DNA of 6,001 nucleotides from Bacteroidales bacterium (GTDB taxonomy: Bacteria > Bacteroidota > Bacteroidia > Bacteroidales > Muribaculaceae): positions 1 through 6,001 of the forward strand of contig SFER01000133.1 in assembly GCA_004557195.1 (NCBI GenBank), written 5' to 3'. Positions 1 to 5,897 of this stretch are shown one piece after another (within the stretch, counting starts at the first letter, position 1; the number at the start of each line of letters is the position of its first letter). The position numbers and the translations under genes were made by a program. Under the pieces are notes generated by a model. That model was not told the origin of the DNA. It saw only the letters and a list, made by a program, of their open reading frames with translations, and did not search any database.

Positions 1-1624
1 CCTGATAAGCACCCACAAGGAACACGCCAAGATAATACGACTCGTTGTTCTTGAGCGTATGCACCGGAATGGATGCCGACACGCCGCTTGGCGACACAAA
101 ATTTCCAATCTTGCCGTCGCTGTCGCAAGTGATGTCCTGCAGCGTTGCCATGTGCGTAGGCTTCTCGTCGAGGCGCGAAATAGGTATTATCGGGAACACC
201 TGGTCGATAGCCCAGCTATCGGGCAACGACTGGAAGAGCGAGAAATTGCAGAAATACTTTTCGGGCAGTTTCTTTGCCACCTTACGCAATTCCTCGGGAG
301 CATGCTTCATATCCGAAGCCAAAGCATTTACGTCGCGTGCAATCGACCAGAACAGCTTCTCAATCAAGGCGCGGGTGCGCAGGTCAAGCAATCCGAGGCT
401 GAACAAATCGAGCGCTTCCTCGCGTATCTGCAAAGCATCATGCCAATCCTCCATCATGCGGCCCTGGTTTATCTTGTCCCAGATGTCGTATAGTTCGCGC
501 GCCAACTCGTGGTCGTCGTCCGAAATCTTGTCGTCGTCATCGTCCCACTGGGGCAACTGAGCCGTTTCAAGCACCTCGAAGATGAGAATCGAATGGTGGG
601 CAGTGAGCGAGCGTCCGCTCTCGTTGATGATGTTTGGCTGCTTCAACCCATTCTTCGTGCAAGTGTCCACAATGGCAGAGACAGCGTCGTTGGCATACTC
701 CTGAATCGAATAGTTCATGCTGCTTTCGCTGGCGCTATTGCGCGTGCCATCGTAGTCAACGCCAAGTCCGCCGCCAATGTCAATAAAGTCGATGTTGAAA
801 CCCATGCGCGATAATTGCACATAGAACTGCGACGCCTCGCGCAAGGCATTCTTGATGTGGCGTATCTTGGTTATCTGACTGCCGATATGGAAATGAATCA
901 GCTTCAGGCAGTCGTCGAGTTGCTTCTTCTGCAGATAGTCGATGGCAGTGAGCAGTTCGCTTGAGTTAAGGCCGAACTTGCTCTGGTCGCCACCGCTTTC
1001 TTCCCACTTGCCGCTGCCCGAGCTCGACAGCTTGATGCGAATGCCAATGTTAGGACGTATGTTCAGGCGCTTCGATATTTCGGCAATCAGCTTCAGTTCA
1101 TTGAGTTTCTCCACCACAAGAAATATACGGCGGCCCATCTTCTGAGCCAGCAATGCCAGCTCGATGTAGCTCTCATCCTTATATCCGTTGCAAATAATCA
1201 GCGATTTCTCGTCGATGTTAATCGACAATACGGCATGCAATTCCGGTTTGCTGCCTGCCTCAAGGCCGATGTTGAACTTTTTGCCGTGGCTCACTATCTC
1301 CTCAACCACCGGACGCATTTGGTTCACCTTAATGGGATAAATGATAAAGTTTTCGGCAGTATAGTTATACTCATTAGATGCCGACTTGAAACAATTCGAA
1401 ATCTTTTCGATACGATTGTCCAAAATGTCGGGGAAGCGAAGCAGAATCGGTGCCGTGATATCGCGCACCTGCAACTCATCCATCACATCTTTCAAATCCA
1501 CTCCGGCATAACCCTCGCGTGGGGTGACTTGAATGTGTCCCTTTTCGTTAATCGAAAAATACTTCAACCCCCATCCGTTGATGTTGTATAGCTCCGCGCT
1601 ATCCTCAATGCGCCATCTTCTCAT
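1..1624 (-). CDS. speA: Biosynthetic arginine decarboxylase, C-terminus cut off by window edge
   Basis: This PLP-dependent cytoplasmic enzyme converts arginine to agmatine and CO2, the first step of the agmatine route to putrescine and spermidine. I translated the minus strand from the ATG at 1624-1622 and obtained 541 codons open to the window edge. The N-terminus (MRRWRIEDSAELYNINGWG) is typical of SpeA. Visible signatures are YPIKVNQ with the Schiff-base lysine K99, HFHIGSQ at about H244, the phosphate-binding GGGLGVDYDG from G284, ESGRS at 335-339, and the C-terminal TCDSDG with the active-site cysteine C500. This is the alanine-racemase-fold (group IV) decarboxylase, not the acid-inducible AdiA type. 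Family members are usually about 630-660 residues, so roughly 90-100 residues lie outside the window. The reading frame is intact. An acidic stretch (D361-D365, D369-D371) sits between the barrel and the C-terminal part. It is transcribed divergently from the radical SAM gene and shows no operon partner here. Confidence 0.96.
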   Translation of the reverse strand, partial: MRRWRIEDSAELYNINGWGLKYFSINEKGHIQVTPREGYAGVDLKDVMDELQVRDITAPILLRFPDILDNRIEKISNCFKSASNEYNYTAENFIIYPIKVNQMRPVVEEIVSHGKKFNIGLEAGSKPELHAVLSINIDEKSLIICNGYKDESYIELALLAQKMGRRIFLVVEKLNELKLIAEISKRLNIRPNIGIRIKLSSSGSGKWEESGGDQSKFGLNSSELLTAIDYLQKKQLDDCLKLIHFHIGSQITKIRHIKNALREASQFYVQLSRMGFNIDFIDIGGGLGVDYDGTRNSASESSMNYSIQEYANDAVSAIVDTCTKNGLKQPNIINESGRSLTAHHSILIFEVLETAQLPQWDDDDDKISDDDHELARELYDIWDKINQGRMMEDWHDALQIREEALDLFSLGLLDLRTRALIEKLFWSIARDVNALASDMKHAPEELRKVAKKLPEKYFCNFSLFQSLPDSWAIDQVFPIIPISRLDEKPTHMATLQDITCDSDGKIGNFVSPSGVSASIPVHTLKNNESYYLGVFLVGAYQ

Positions 1625-1723
1625 TACTTTTCGTTGCGTTTGTTTTTAATAGTTTTGTTATTGGGTTGTTAATTGATAATTATTTCTCTCTATTGCGCCT
1701 TCATTTAGGCCATAAAAAGTAAA

Positions 1724-1731
1724 CAAAGATA
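1724..1731 (-). promoter_or_regulatory. Putative speA promoter, Bacteroidetes -7 element
   Basis: On the minus strand this reads TATCTTTG, an exact match to the Bacteroidetes primary sigma factor -7 consensus TAnnTTTG. It lies about 100 bp upstream of the speA ATG, which implies a 5' leader of roughly 90 nt. At the expected 19-21 bp spacing the -33 box is poor (GGTG rather than TTTG around 1751-1754). A perfect 6-bp inverted repeat (1728-1741) overlaps the upstream edge of the element. The assignment rests on motif and position only. Confidence 0.45.
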
Positions 1732-1865
1732 ATTGATTATCTTCACTTATCACCCATTTGACCCCAAAAACATATTAAAAGTTTCACAAATTACCCCTTT
1801 TTGCATAATTAATAGCTCTTACATTCGTTTTTACTATATAACTAATGAGTGACTCCGCGGCACTT

Positions 1866-1899
1866 TTTGCCCGGCATAACTCGCTTTGCTTATTATTTG
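1866..1899 (+). promoter_or_regulatory. Putative promoter of the radical SAM/glycosyltransferase unit
   Basis: A TTTG at 1866-1869 is followed after 21 bp by TATTATTTG at 1891-1899. This resembles the Bacteroidetes -33/-7 pair TTTG-N19-21-TAnnTTTG, except that the -7 element has one extra base between TA and TTTG. It would place a transcript start around 1905, about 20 nt before the ATG at 1928. Because the -7 spacing is imperfect and the region is AT-rich, this is a weak call. Confidence 0.3.
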
Positions 1900-1927
1900 T
1901 TACAAAAAACACTATTTTTTGTTTGAA

Positions 1928-3379
1928 ATGAAGATTACTTTTCTCACACCTCCCGAACTCATAGGGCATCAGCCTGCCGAGCGCACCGCCGGATGCACTC
2001 GTATGGTGTATCCCATGCCTAATATCTACGAGCTCTCCGTGGCTGCCGTACTCGAAGAGGAAGGTGTGCACGATATCACCCGACGCGACTTTGTGTTCGA
2101 TGGCAACGGTAACGAAGCATCGCTGCGCCAATTCATCGCCGAGCGCAACGCCGACATTTATTTCATCTGGACAGTAAATCTCTCTATTCAGAGCGACCTC
2201 AAGGCTATGCATATTATCCACGAGGTGGCTCCTCATGCCTATGTGGTGCTGCTGGGCCCCGGTCCCACCTATTTCACCAAGCAATGCCTTGCCCACGACC
2301 ATGTGATAATAGTGCGCGGCGAACCCGAAGCCACCGTGCGCGAACTAGTAGATGCTATGCACAACCGCCGCGACTGGAGCGAAGTGCGAGGCATTTCATT
2401 TATGCGCGATGGCAAATTTCACAGCAACCCCTTCCGCCCGCTAATCTCCGACCTCGATGCGCTGCCTTTCCCGGCTCGACACTTCATCGAGGACAAGCAA
2501 TATCACAATCCCAAACTCAAAACCGGCCCCTACACCACGGCTGTAACCTCGCGTAATTGCCCCTATGGTTGCATCTACTGCGTGCCCAGTTCGCTCACTT
2601 TTGCCCGCGAGATGGAGTTCCGCAAGGAATTTGGCCGCAAACCCAACATCGGCTTCCGCTCCGTGGCAAGCATCGAACGCGAAATGGAGTTGCTGCACAG
2701 CCGCGGCTACAAGGCTATTGGTTTTATGGACGACAATTTCATCTGGAACGAGGAGCGAACATCACAGATTTGCGAAATTATGCGCCGTTTCGGCTTCGTT
2801 TGGGGATGCCAGGCGCGCGTTGATGCCATCACCGAACCTATTGCAAAGATGTTGGGCGAGTCGGGATGCCTCTATGTGGATTTAGGCATCGAGTCGTTCA
2901 ACGACGACATTCTGCGTTTCATCAATAAAGGCATCACTTCGGCTCAAATCTATCAAGCCATTGCTTTGCTCAAAAAATATAGCGTGCCGGTGAAACTCAA
3001 TGTGCTCATCGGCAGCAGTCCGCTCGAAACCAAGGAAACCATTCGCCACACTCTCCGCGAGGCGAAAAAACTCAATGTCGACCAAGTAATGTTCAACATT
3101 GTTTCGCCTTTCCCGGGTACCGAATTTTACAAAATGTGCATAGAGAACGGCTGGCTAGCCACGCCCGACTATGTACCCACCGATGTGCAGCGCGAATCGA
3201 TTCTCAACTACCCGCATCTCTCGGCCGAAGATATGGAAAAAGCTCTCTTTCGCAACAATCTGAGCTACTTCATTCGCCCGTCGTTCATCTTCAAGCAACT
3301 GCGCCGTTTTAAGAGTATGTCGGAATTTATCAACGCTCTCAAAGCTCTGAAAATAAAACTTTTCGGATATTCCAAATAA
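1928..3379 (+). CDS. Cobalamin-domain radical SAM protein (BchE/HpnJ-like), substrate unknown
   Basis: This 483-residue protein is a predicted 4Fe-4S radical S-adenosylmethionine enzyme. Residues about 1-165 look like the Rossmann-type cobalamin-binding domain of BchE-like proteins, including the late strand and turn VIIVRGEPEATV. The radical SAM barrel follows, with the cluster motif CPYGCIYC (C211, C215, C218), GFMDDNF with D268-N270, and GIES at 320-323. The C-terminal tail (SYFIRPSFIFKQLRR) matches the usual end of this family. I see no DxHxxG cobalamin-ligand motif, so B12 could be bound base-off without a protein histidine, or not bound. An in-frame TTG at 1886 would add 14 residues, but MKITFLTPPE from the ATG at 1928 is the standard family start. 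The glycosyltransferase gene follows 18 bp later in the same direction. Family members act on tetrapyrroles, hopanoids, lipids and natural products, so the reaction here cannot be named. Domain assignment is firm; substrate is unknown. Confidence 0.9.
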   Translation: MKITFLTPPELIGHQPAERTAGCTRMVYPMPNIYELSVAAVLEEEGVHDITRRDFVFDGNGNEASLRQFIAERNADIYFIWTVNLSIQSDLKAMHIIHEVAPHAYVVLLGPGPTYFTKQCLAHDHVIIVRGEPEATVRELVDAMHNRRDWSEVRGISFMRDGKFHSNPFRPLISDLDALPFPARHFIEDKQYHNPKLKTGPYTTAVTSRNCPYGCIYCVPSSLTFAREMEFRKEFGRKPNIGFRSVASIEREMELLHSRGYKAIGFMDDNFIWNEERTSQICEIMRRFGFVWGCQARVDAITEPIAKMLGESGCLYVDLGIESFNDDILRFINKGITSAQIYQAIALLKKYSVPVKLNVLIGSSPLETKETIRHTLREAKKLNVDQVMFNIVSPFPGTEFYKMCIENGWLATPDYVPTDVQRESILNYPHLSAEDMEKALFRNNLSYFIRPSFIFKQLRRFKSMSEFINALKALKIKLFGYSK

Positions 3380-3397
3380 TCACCCATCTATCACGCC

Positions 3398-4153
3398 ATG
3401 ACCATTCGCCTATCTATAATCATCCTCACCTGGAATCAGCGCGATGTGCTGCATCGTTGCCTCGACTCGCTCATGCCTGCCATCGAGGGCATCAGCCATG
3501 AGGTGATAGTGGTCGACAACGGCTCTTCCGACGGCTCGTTGCAGATGCTCGAGCAGTCGTTTCCCGAGGTTACGGTCATAGCCAATGCCGAAAATCGCGG
3601 CGTGGCTGCCGCTCGCAATCAGGGCATCACTGCTTCTACGGGTCAATACATCCTCATTCTTGACAACGACACCGTGGTCAATGCCGAAGCCATCGAAGGA
3701 ATGTTGGCTTATCTCGAGCAGAATCCTCAATCTGGCATTGTGGCTTGCCGACTGCTCAACGAGGACCACACGGTGCAAAACAGTATGAAGCCTTACCCGG
3801 GGCTGATACAAAAAATGCGAAATGTGCTGCGCCTTACCACGAGCACCACTCGCTTCCGCACCGACGAGCATGGCGTGATATATCCCACCTATGTGATAGG
3901 CGCTTGCCAGATGTTTCCACGCCTGCTTATCGACACCATCGGTCTTCTCGACGACAACATTTTCTACGGCCCAGAAGACGCCGATTTCTGCCTACGCGCC
4001 ACCCAAGCGGGTTATAAGGTGTGCTATCTGCCACACATCTGCATCGAGCACTTGCACCGCCGCATCACTTCGCATAGCCTGCTCTCGCCTATGGCTCGCC
4101 GCCACGCTCGGGCGCTGCTCTATTTCTATAGCAAGCACCACCGATGGCTCTAA
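3398..4153 (+). CDS. Family 2 glycosyltransferase (rhamnosyltransferase-like)
   Basis: This 251-residue protein is a predicted inverting GT-A glycosyltransferase that transfers a sugar from a nucleotide-sugar donor. The N-terminus carries LSIIILTWN and VVDNGSSDGS (D40, N41), the nucleotide-binding half of the fold, followed by ENRGVAAARN. The metal-binding DxD motif is D89-N90-D91 in LDNDTVV. The acceptor-side acidic motif is GPEDADFCLRA (E193, D194, D196), and an EHLHRR segment lies near the C-terminus. No transmembrane segment is evident, so it probably works at the cytoplasmic face of the membrane. It resembles WbbL-type rhamnosyltransferases but is somewhat shorter than many of them, which run to about 280-340 residues; all core motifs are present and the frame is intact. 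The ATG lies 18 bp after the radical SAM stop codon, so cotranscription is likely. Sugar and acceptor cannot be predicted. I see no clear hairpin terminator after its stop codon. Confidence 0.92.
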   Translation: MTIRLSIIILTWNQRDVLHRCLDSLMPAIEGISHEVIVVDNGSSDGSLQMLEQSFPEVTVIANAENRGVAAARNQGITASTGQYILILDNDTVVNAEAIEGMLAYLEQNPQSGIVACRLLNEDHTVQNSMKPYPGLIQKMRNVLRLTTSTTRFRTDEHGVIYPTYVIGACQMFPRLLIDTIGLLDDNIFYGPEDADFCLRATQAGYKVCYLPHICIEHLHRRITSHSLLSPMARRHARALLYFYSKHHRWL

Positions 4154-4231
4154 CAGTTTATCTCCAACCTTTCACCACTTTATTAGAAAAAAATATTACT
4201 ATAAGAGTGCAATAGTATAAAGGAAAATAGT

Positions 4232-4239
4232 TATCTTTG
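4232..4239 (+). promoter_or_regulatory. Putative aldolase promoter, Bacteroidetes -7 element
   Basis: TATCTTTG is an exact match to the Bacteroidetes -7 consensus TAnnTTTG in the AT-rich gap before the aldolase gene. A transcript start around 4245 would give a leader of about 90 nt. No good TTTG box is visible at the -33 spacing; the nearest candidate is AGTG at 4206-4209. Strong expression is expected for a glycolytic gene with this codon usage, so an independent promoter makes sense. Confidence 0.55.
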
Positions 4240-4250
4240 CAGTGAAAAAA

Positions 4251-4319
4251 TTCAAGGTTATTGTCCTTTGTATATAGGCAACAATTGAATCATTTTTTAG
4301 TGTGAAAGATTTTATTCAC
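4251..4319 (+). other. Potential stem-loops in the aldolase 5' leader
   Basis: Two inverted repeats lie between the putative promoter and the ATG. In the first, TTCAA (4251-4255) can pair with TTGAA (4285-4289), enclosing TTGTCCT (4261-4267) against AGG and ACAA (4276-4284) with a two-base bulge and an 8-nt loop. In the second, GTGAA (4302-4306) pairs with TTCAC (4315-4319) around an 8-nt loop. Neither is followed by a U-tract, so these are not terminators. They could protect the mRNA or affect translation. In AT-rich DNA such weak stems also occur by chance, and I do not recognise a known riboswitch. Confidence 0.3.
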
Positions 4320-4337
4320 TTTTTATATATTTAACAA

Positions 4338-5336
4338 ATGGTAAATTATAAAGATCTTGGCCTCGTAAACACTCGCGAAATGTTTGCTAAGGCTGTTGAA
4401 GGCGGTTATGCAATTCCTGCTTTCAACTTCAACAACATGGAGCAACTTCAAGCTATCATCAAGGCTGCTTCTGAAACCAAGTCTCCGGTTATCCTTCAAG
4501 TATCGAAGGGCGCTCGCAACTATGCTAACGCAACTCTCCTTCGCTACATGGCTCAAGGAGCTGTTGAATACGCTAAGGAACTTGGCTGGGCTAAACCACA
4601 AATCGTGCTTCACCTCGACCACGGCGATAGCTACGAACTTTGCAAGGACTGCGTTGACTGCGGTTTCTCTTCTGTGATGATTGACGGTTCTCACCTTCCT
4701 TACGAAGAAAACATCGCCCTCACCAAGAAGGTTGTTGAATATGCACACCAATTCGACGTGACTGTTGAAGGCGAACTCGGTGTATTGGCTGGCGTTGAAG
4801 ACGAAGTATCGAGCGACCACCACACCTACACCAACCCTGAAGAAGTAGTAGACTTTGCTACTCGCACCGGCTGCGACAGCTTGGCTATCTCTATAGGCAC
4901 ATCGCACGGTGCTTACAAGTTCACTCCGGAACAATGCACCAAGGACGAAAACGGCAAGCTCGTTCCTCCTCCATTGGCATTTGATGTTCTCAAGGCTGTT
5001 GAAAAGGAACTTCCCGGTTTCCCAATCGTGCTCCACGGTTCTTCTTCGGTTCCTCAAGACGAAGTTGAAACTATCAACAAGTACGGTGGTGCTCTCAAGG
5101 CTGCTATCGGTATTCCTGAAGAATGGCTTCGTGAAGCTGCCAAGAGCGCTGTTTGCAAAATCAATATCGACTCTGACAGCCGCTTGGCTATGACTGCTGC
5201 CGTTCGCAAAGTGTTCGCTGAAAAGCCAGCTGAATTCGACCCACGCAAGTACCTCGGTCCAGCTCGCGACAACATGGAAAAACTCTACAAGCACAAAATC
5301 ATCAACGTGCTCGGTAGCGACGGCAAGGCTGAATAA
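4338..5336 (+). CDS. fba: Class II fructose-1,6-bisphosphate aldolase
   Basis: This 332-residue cytoplasmic enzyme reversibly cleaves fructose 1,6-bisphosphate to glyceraldehyde 3-phosphate and dihydroxyacetone phosphate in glycolysis and gluconeogenesis. It has the zinc-dependent class II fold, with AIPAFNFNN near the N-terminus and HLDHGDS, where D94 is the expected catalytic acid and H95 a zinc ligand. VEGELG (E144, E146) follows. GTSHGAYK supplies zinc ligand H190 and LHGSSSVP supplies H233. The substrate-binding NIDSDSR starts at N276. Length is normal and all key residues are present. The ATG at 4338 begins MVNYKDLGLVNTREMF, a typical start, and is preceded by AT-rich sequence without a Shine-Dalgarno element. 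Codon choice differs from the upstream genes, favouring GCT for alanine, CTT/CTC for leucine, GTT for valine and GAA for glutamate, which suggests high expression. It appears monocistronic, with its own promoter and a strong terminator at 5367-5412. Confidence 0.97.
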   Translation: MVNYKDLGLVNTREMFAKAVEGGYAIPAFNFNNMEQLQAIIKAASETKSPVILQVSKGARNYANATLLRYMAQGAVEYAKELGWAKPQIVLHLDHGDSYELCKDCVDCGFSSVMIDGSHLPYEENIALTKKVVEYAHQFDVTVEGELGVLAGVEDEVSSDHHTYTNPEEVVDFATRTGCDSLAISIGTSHGAYKFTPEQCTKDENGKLVPPPLAFDVLKAVEKELPGFPIVLHGSSSVPQDEVETINKYGGALKAAIGIPEEWLREAAKSAVCKINIDSDSRLAMTAAVRKVFAEKPAEFDPRKYLGPARDNMEKLYKHKIINVLGSDGKAE

Positions 5337-5349
5337 TATTGCATTATTC
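5331..5349 (+). other. Small inverted repeat spanning the aldolase stop codon
   Basis: GAATAAT at 5331-5337 and ATTATTC at 5343-5349 form a perfect 7-bp inverted repeat with a 5-nt spacer; the left arm contains the TAA stop codon. The stem is AT-rich and no T-tract follows, so it is not a terminator by itself. It precedes the real terminator by about 20 bp and may add to 3'-end structure of the mRNA, or may be chance. Confidence 0.3.
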
Positions 5350-5366
5350 AACTATTGAATACATCT

Positions 5367-5412
5367 AAGATGGGAAAAATTCTTTTCGGAGGATTTCTCC
5401 CATCTTTTTTTT
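5367..5412 (+). terminator. Intrinsic terminator of the aldolase gene
   Basis: AAGATGGGA (5367-5375) pairs perfectly with TCCCATCTT (5398-5406). After one mismatch (A5376/C5397) an inner helix, AAATTC (5377-5382) with GGATTT (5391-5396), including one G-U pair, closes an 8-nt loop. A run of eight T residues (5405-5412) follows, its first two bases belonging to the stem. This is a textbook rho-independent terminator about 30 bp after the aldolase stop codon. Confidence 0.92.
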
Positions 5413-5544
5413 CATTCCGCCAGTAAACAAAATCGACTTCCAACGGCACCTGCCACACAACAAAATTTGTCTATATCAAATCATTGACTCACAACATTGT
5501 AGACACATATTTCAAGAATACTTTTTGCATATATTACAAGAAAT

Positions 5545-5576
5545 GTTGTCTAATCCAAACTATTTTTGTAATTTTG
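5545..5576 (+). promoter_or_regulatory. Putative tRNA-Pro promoter
   Basis: TAATTTTG at 5569-5576 is an exact Bacteroidetes -7 element. At the ideal 20-bp spacing upstream is GTTG (5545-5548), one mismatch from the -33 box TTTG. This predicts transcription starting around 5582, about 12 nt before the mature tRNA. A second exact -7 match, TATTTTTG at 5561-5568, abuts the first but has no matching -33 box. Confidence 0.65.
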
Positions 5577-5594
5577 CATCACCAATCAAGGTAG

Positions 5595-5670
5595 CGGGAT
5601 GTAGCTCAGTCCGGTTTAGAGTACTCGTCTGGGGGGCGAGTGGTCGCAAGTTCGAATCTTGTCATCCCGA
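5595..5670 (+). tRNA. tRNA-Pro, anticodon GGG
   Basis: The 76-nt sequence folds into a complete cloverleaf. The acceptor stem is CGGGATG (5595-5601) with CATCCCG (5663-5669), and discriminator A5670 follows. The D stem is GCTC with GAGT, and its loop contains GG. The anticodon stem is CTCGT (5624-5628) with GCGAG (5636-5640); the 7-base loop CTGGGGG places anticodon GGG at 5631-5633, decoding CCC and CCU proline codons. The variable loop has 5 bases. The T arm is GCAAG, loop TTCGAAT, then CTTGT. The 3' CCA is not encoded, as is common in Bacteroidetes, so it must be added after transcription. No intron or unusual base is seen. The gene stands alone, with its own promoter and terminator. Confidence 0.97.
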
Positions 5671-5675
5671 CAATG

Positions 5676-5714
5676 GCACCGATTATCTGTCCAACACGAT
5701 ATCGGTGCTTTTTT
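5676..5714 (+). terminator. Intrinsic terminator after tRNA-Pro
   Basis: GCACCGAT (5676-5683) pairs perfectly with ATCGGTGC (5701-5708). The helix can extend by ATC (5685-5687) with GAT (5698-5700) around a bulged T, leaving a 10-nt loop. Six T residues follow at 5709-5714. It begins only 6 nt after the tRNA 3' end, a typical arrangement for a single-tRNA transcript. The following gene starts about 30 bp after the T-tract. Confidence 0.9.
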
Positions 5715-5744
5715 ATTACACTTACATTAATATAAACAACAGCT

Positions 5745-5897
5745 ATGTCGCTTATCAGAGTATTACTATCAATTATCTTTCCGCCGTTGGCAGTGTTCGA
5801 CCGCGGATGCGGCTCAATACTCATTGTCCTCATCCTCACGCTTTGCGGATGGGTGCCAGGCGTTATTGCAGCCCTGGTTATCCTTAACAAACGATGA
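5745..5897 (+). CDS. Pmp3/YqaE-family small membrane protein
   Basis: This 50-residue protein belongs to the Pmp3/YqaE (UPF0057) family of tiny two-helix membrane proteins, found in bacteria, fungi and plants and linked in yeast to membrane potential and salt tolerance. The first hydrophobic segment is about residues 3-18 and contains the family motif FPPLAVF. A short polar turn, DRGCGS (19-24), carries the conserved GCG. The second hydrophobic segment, about 25-47, contains LTLCGWVPGVIAAL, the family's G-W/Y-x-P-G-x-I signature. The C-terminus ends NKR. About 50 residues is normal for the family, so this is a complete gene although shorter than common ORF cut-offs. The ATG at 5745 starts just before the first helix. 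No clear promoter fits between it and the tRNA terminator, so transcription may depend on read-through or an unrecognised promoter. The exact physiological role in Bacteroidetes is not established. Confidence 0.9.
   Translation: MSLIRVLLSIIFPPLAVFDRGCGSILIVLILTLCGWVPGVIAALVILNKR

Noticed and set aside
45..1591. Several plus-strand ORFs (45-560, 59-493, 509-814, 942-1145, 1235-1591)
   Set aside because: They lie opposite speA, whose minus-strand frame is continuous and shows clear family motifs. Their translations show no recognisable family features.
1784..2302. Minus-strand ORF of 172 codons over the start of the radical SAM gene
   Set aside because: It is antisense to a well-supported gene and extends into the AT-rich promoter region; the translation resembles no family.
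4323..5351. Long minus-strand ORF (342 codons) opposite the aldolase
   Set aside because: It mirrors the aldolase gene almost exactly. Strong codon bias in the aldolase removes antisense stop codons, which explains its length; no protein family signature is visible.
5491..5549. Inverted pair ACAACATT (5491-5498) and AATGTTGT (5542-5549) upstream of tRNA-Pro
   Set aside because: The arms are short and separated by 43 nt of AT-rich sequence; chance is the better explanation.
5595..5714. tRNA-Pro as an integration site for a mobile element
   Set aside because: No integrase gene or duplicated tRNA 3' end is seen downstream, and the tRNA is followed directly by its own terminator.
5525..5890. 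ORFs on both strands covering tRNA-Pro and the Pmp3-like gene
   Set aside because: They read through a tRNA and its terminator, so they cannot be real proteins as drawn; the Pmp3 frame at 5745-5897 explains the coding signal.
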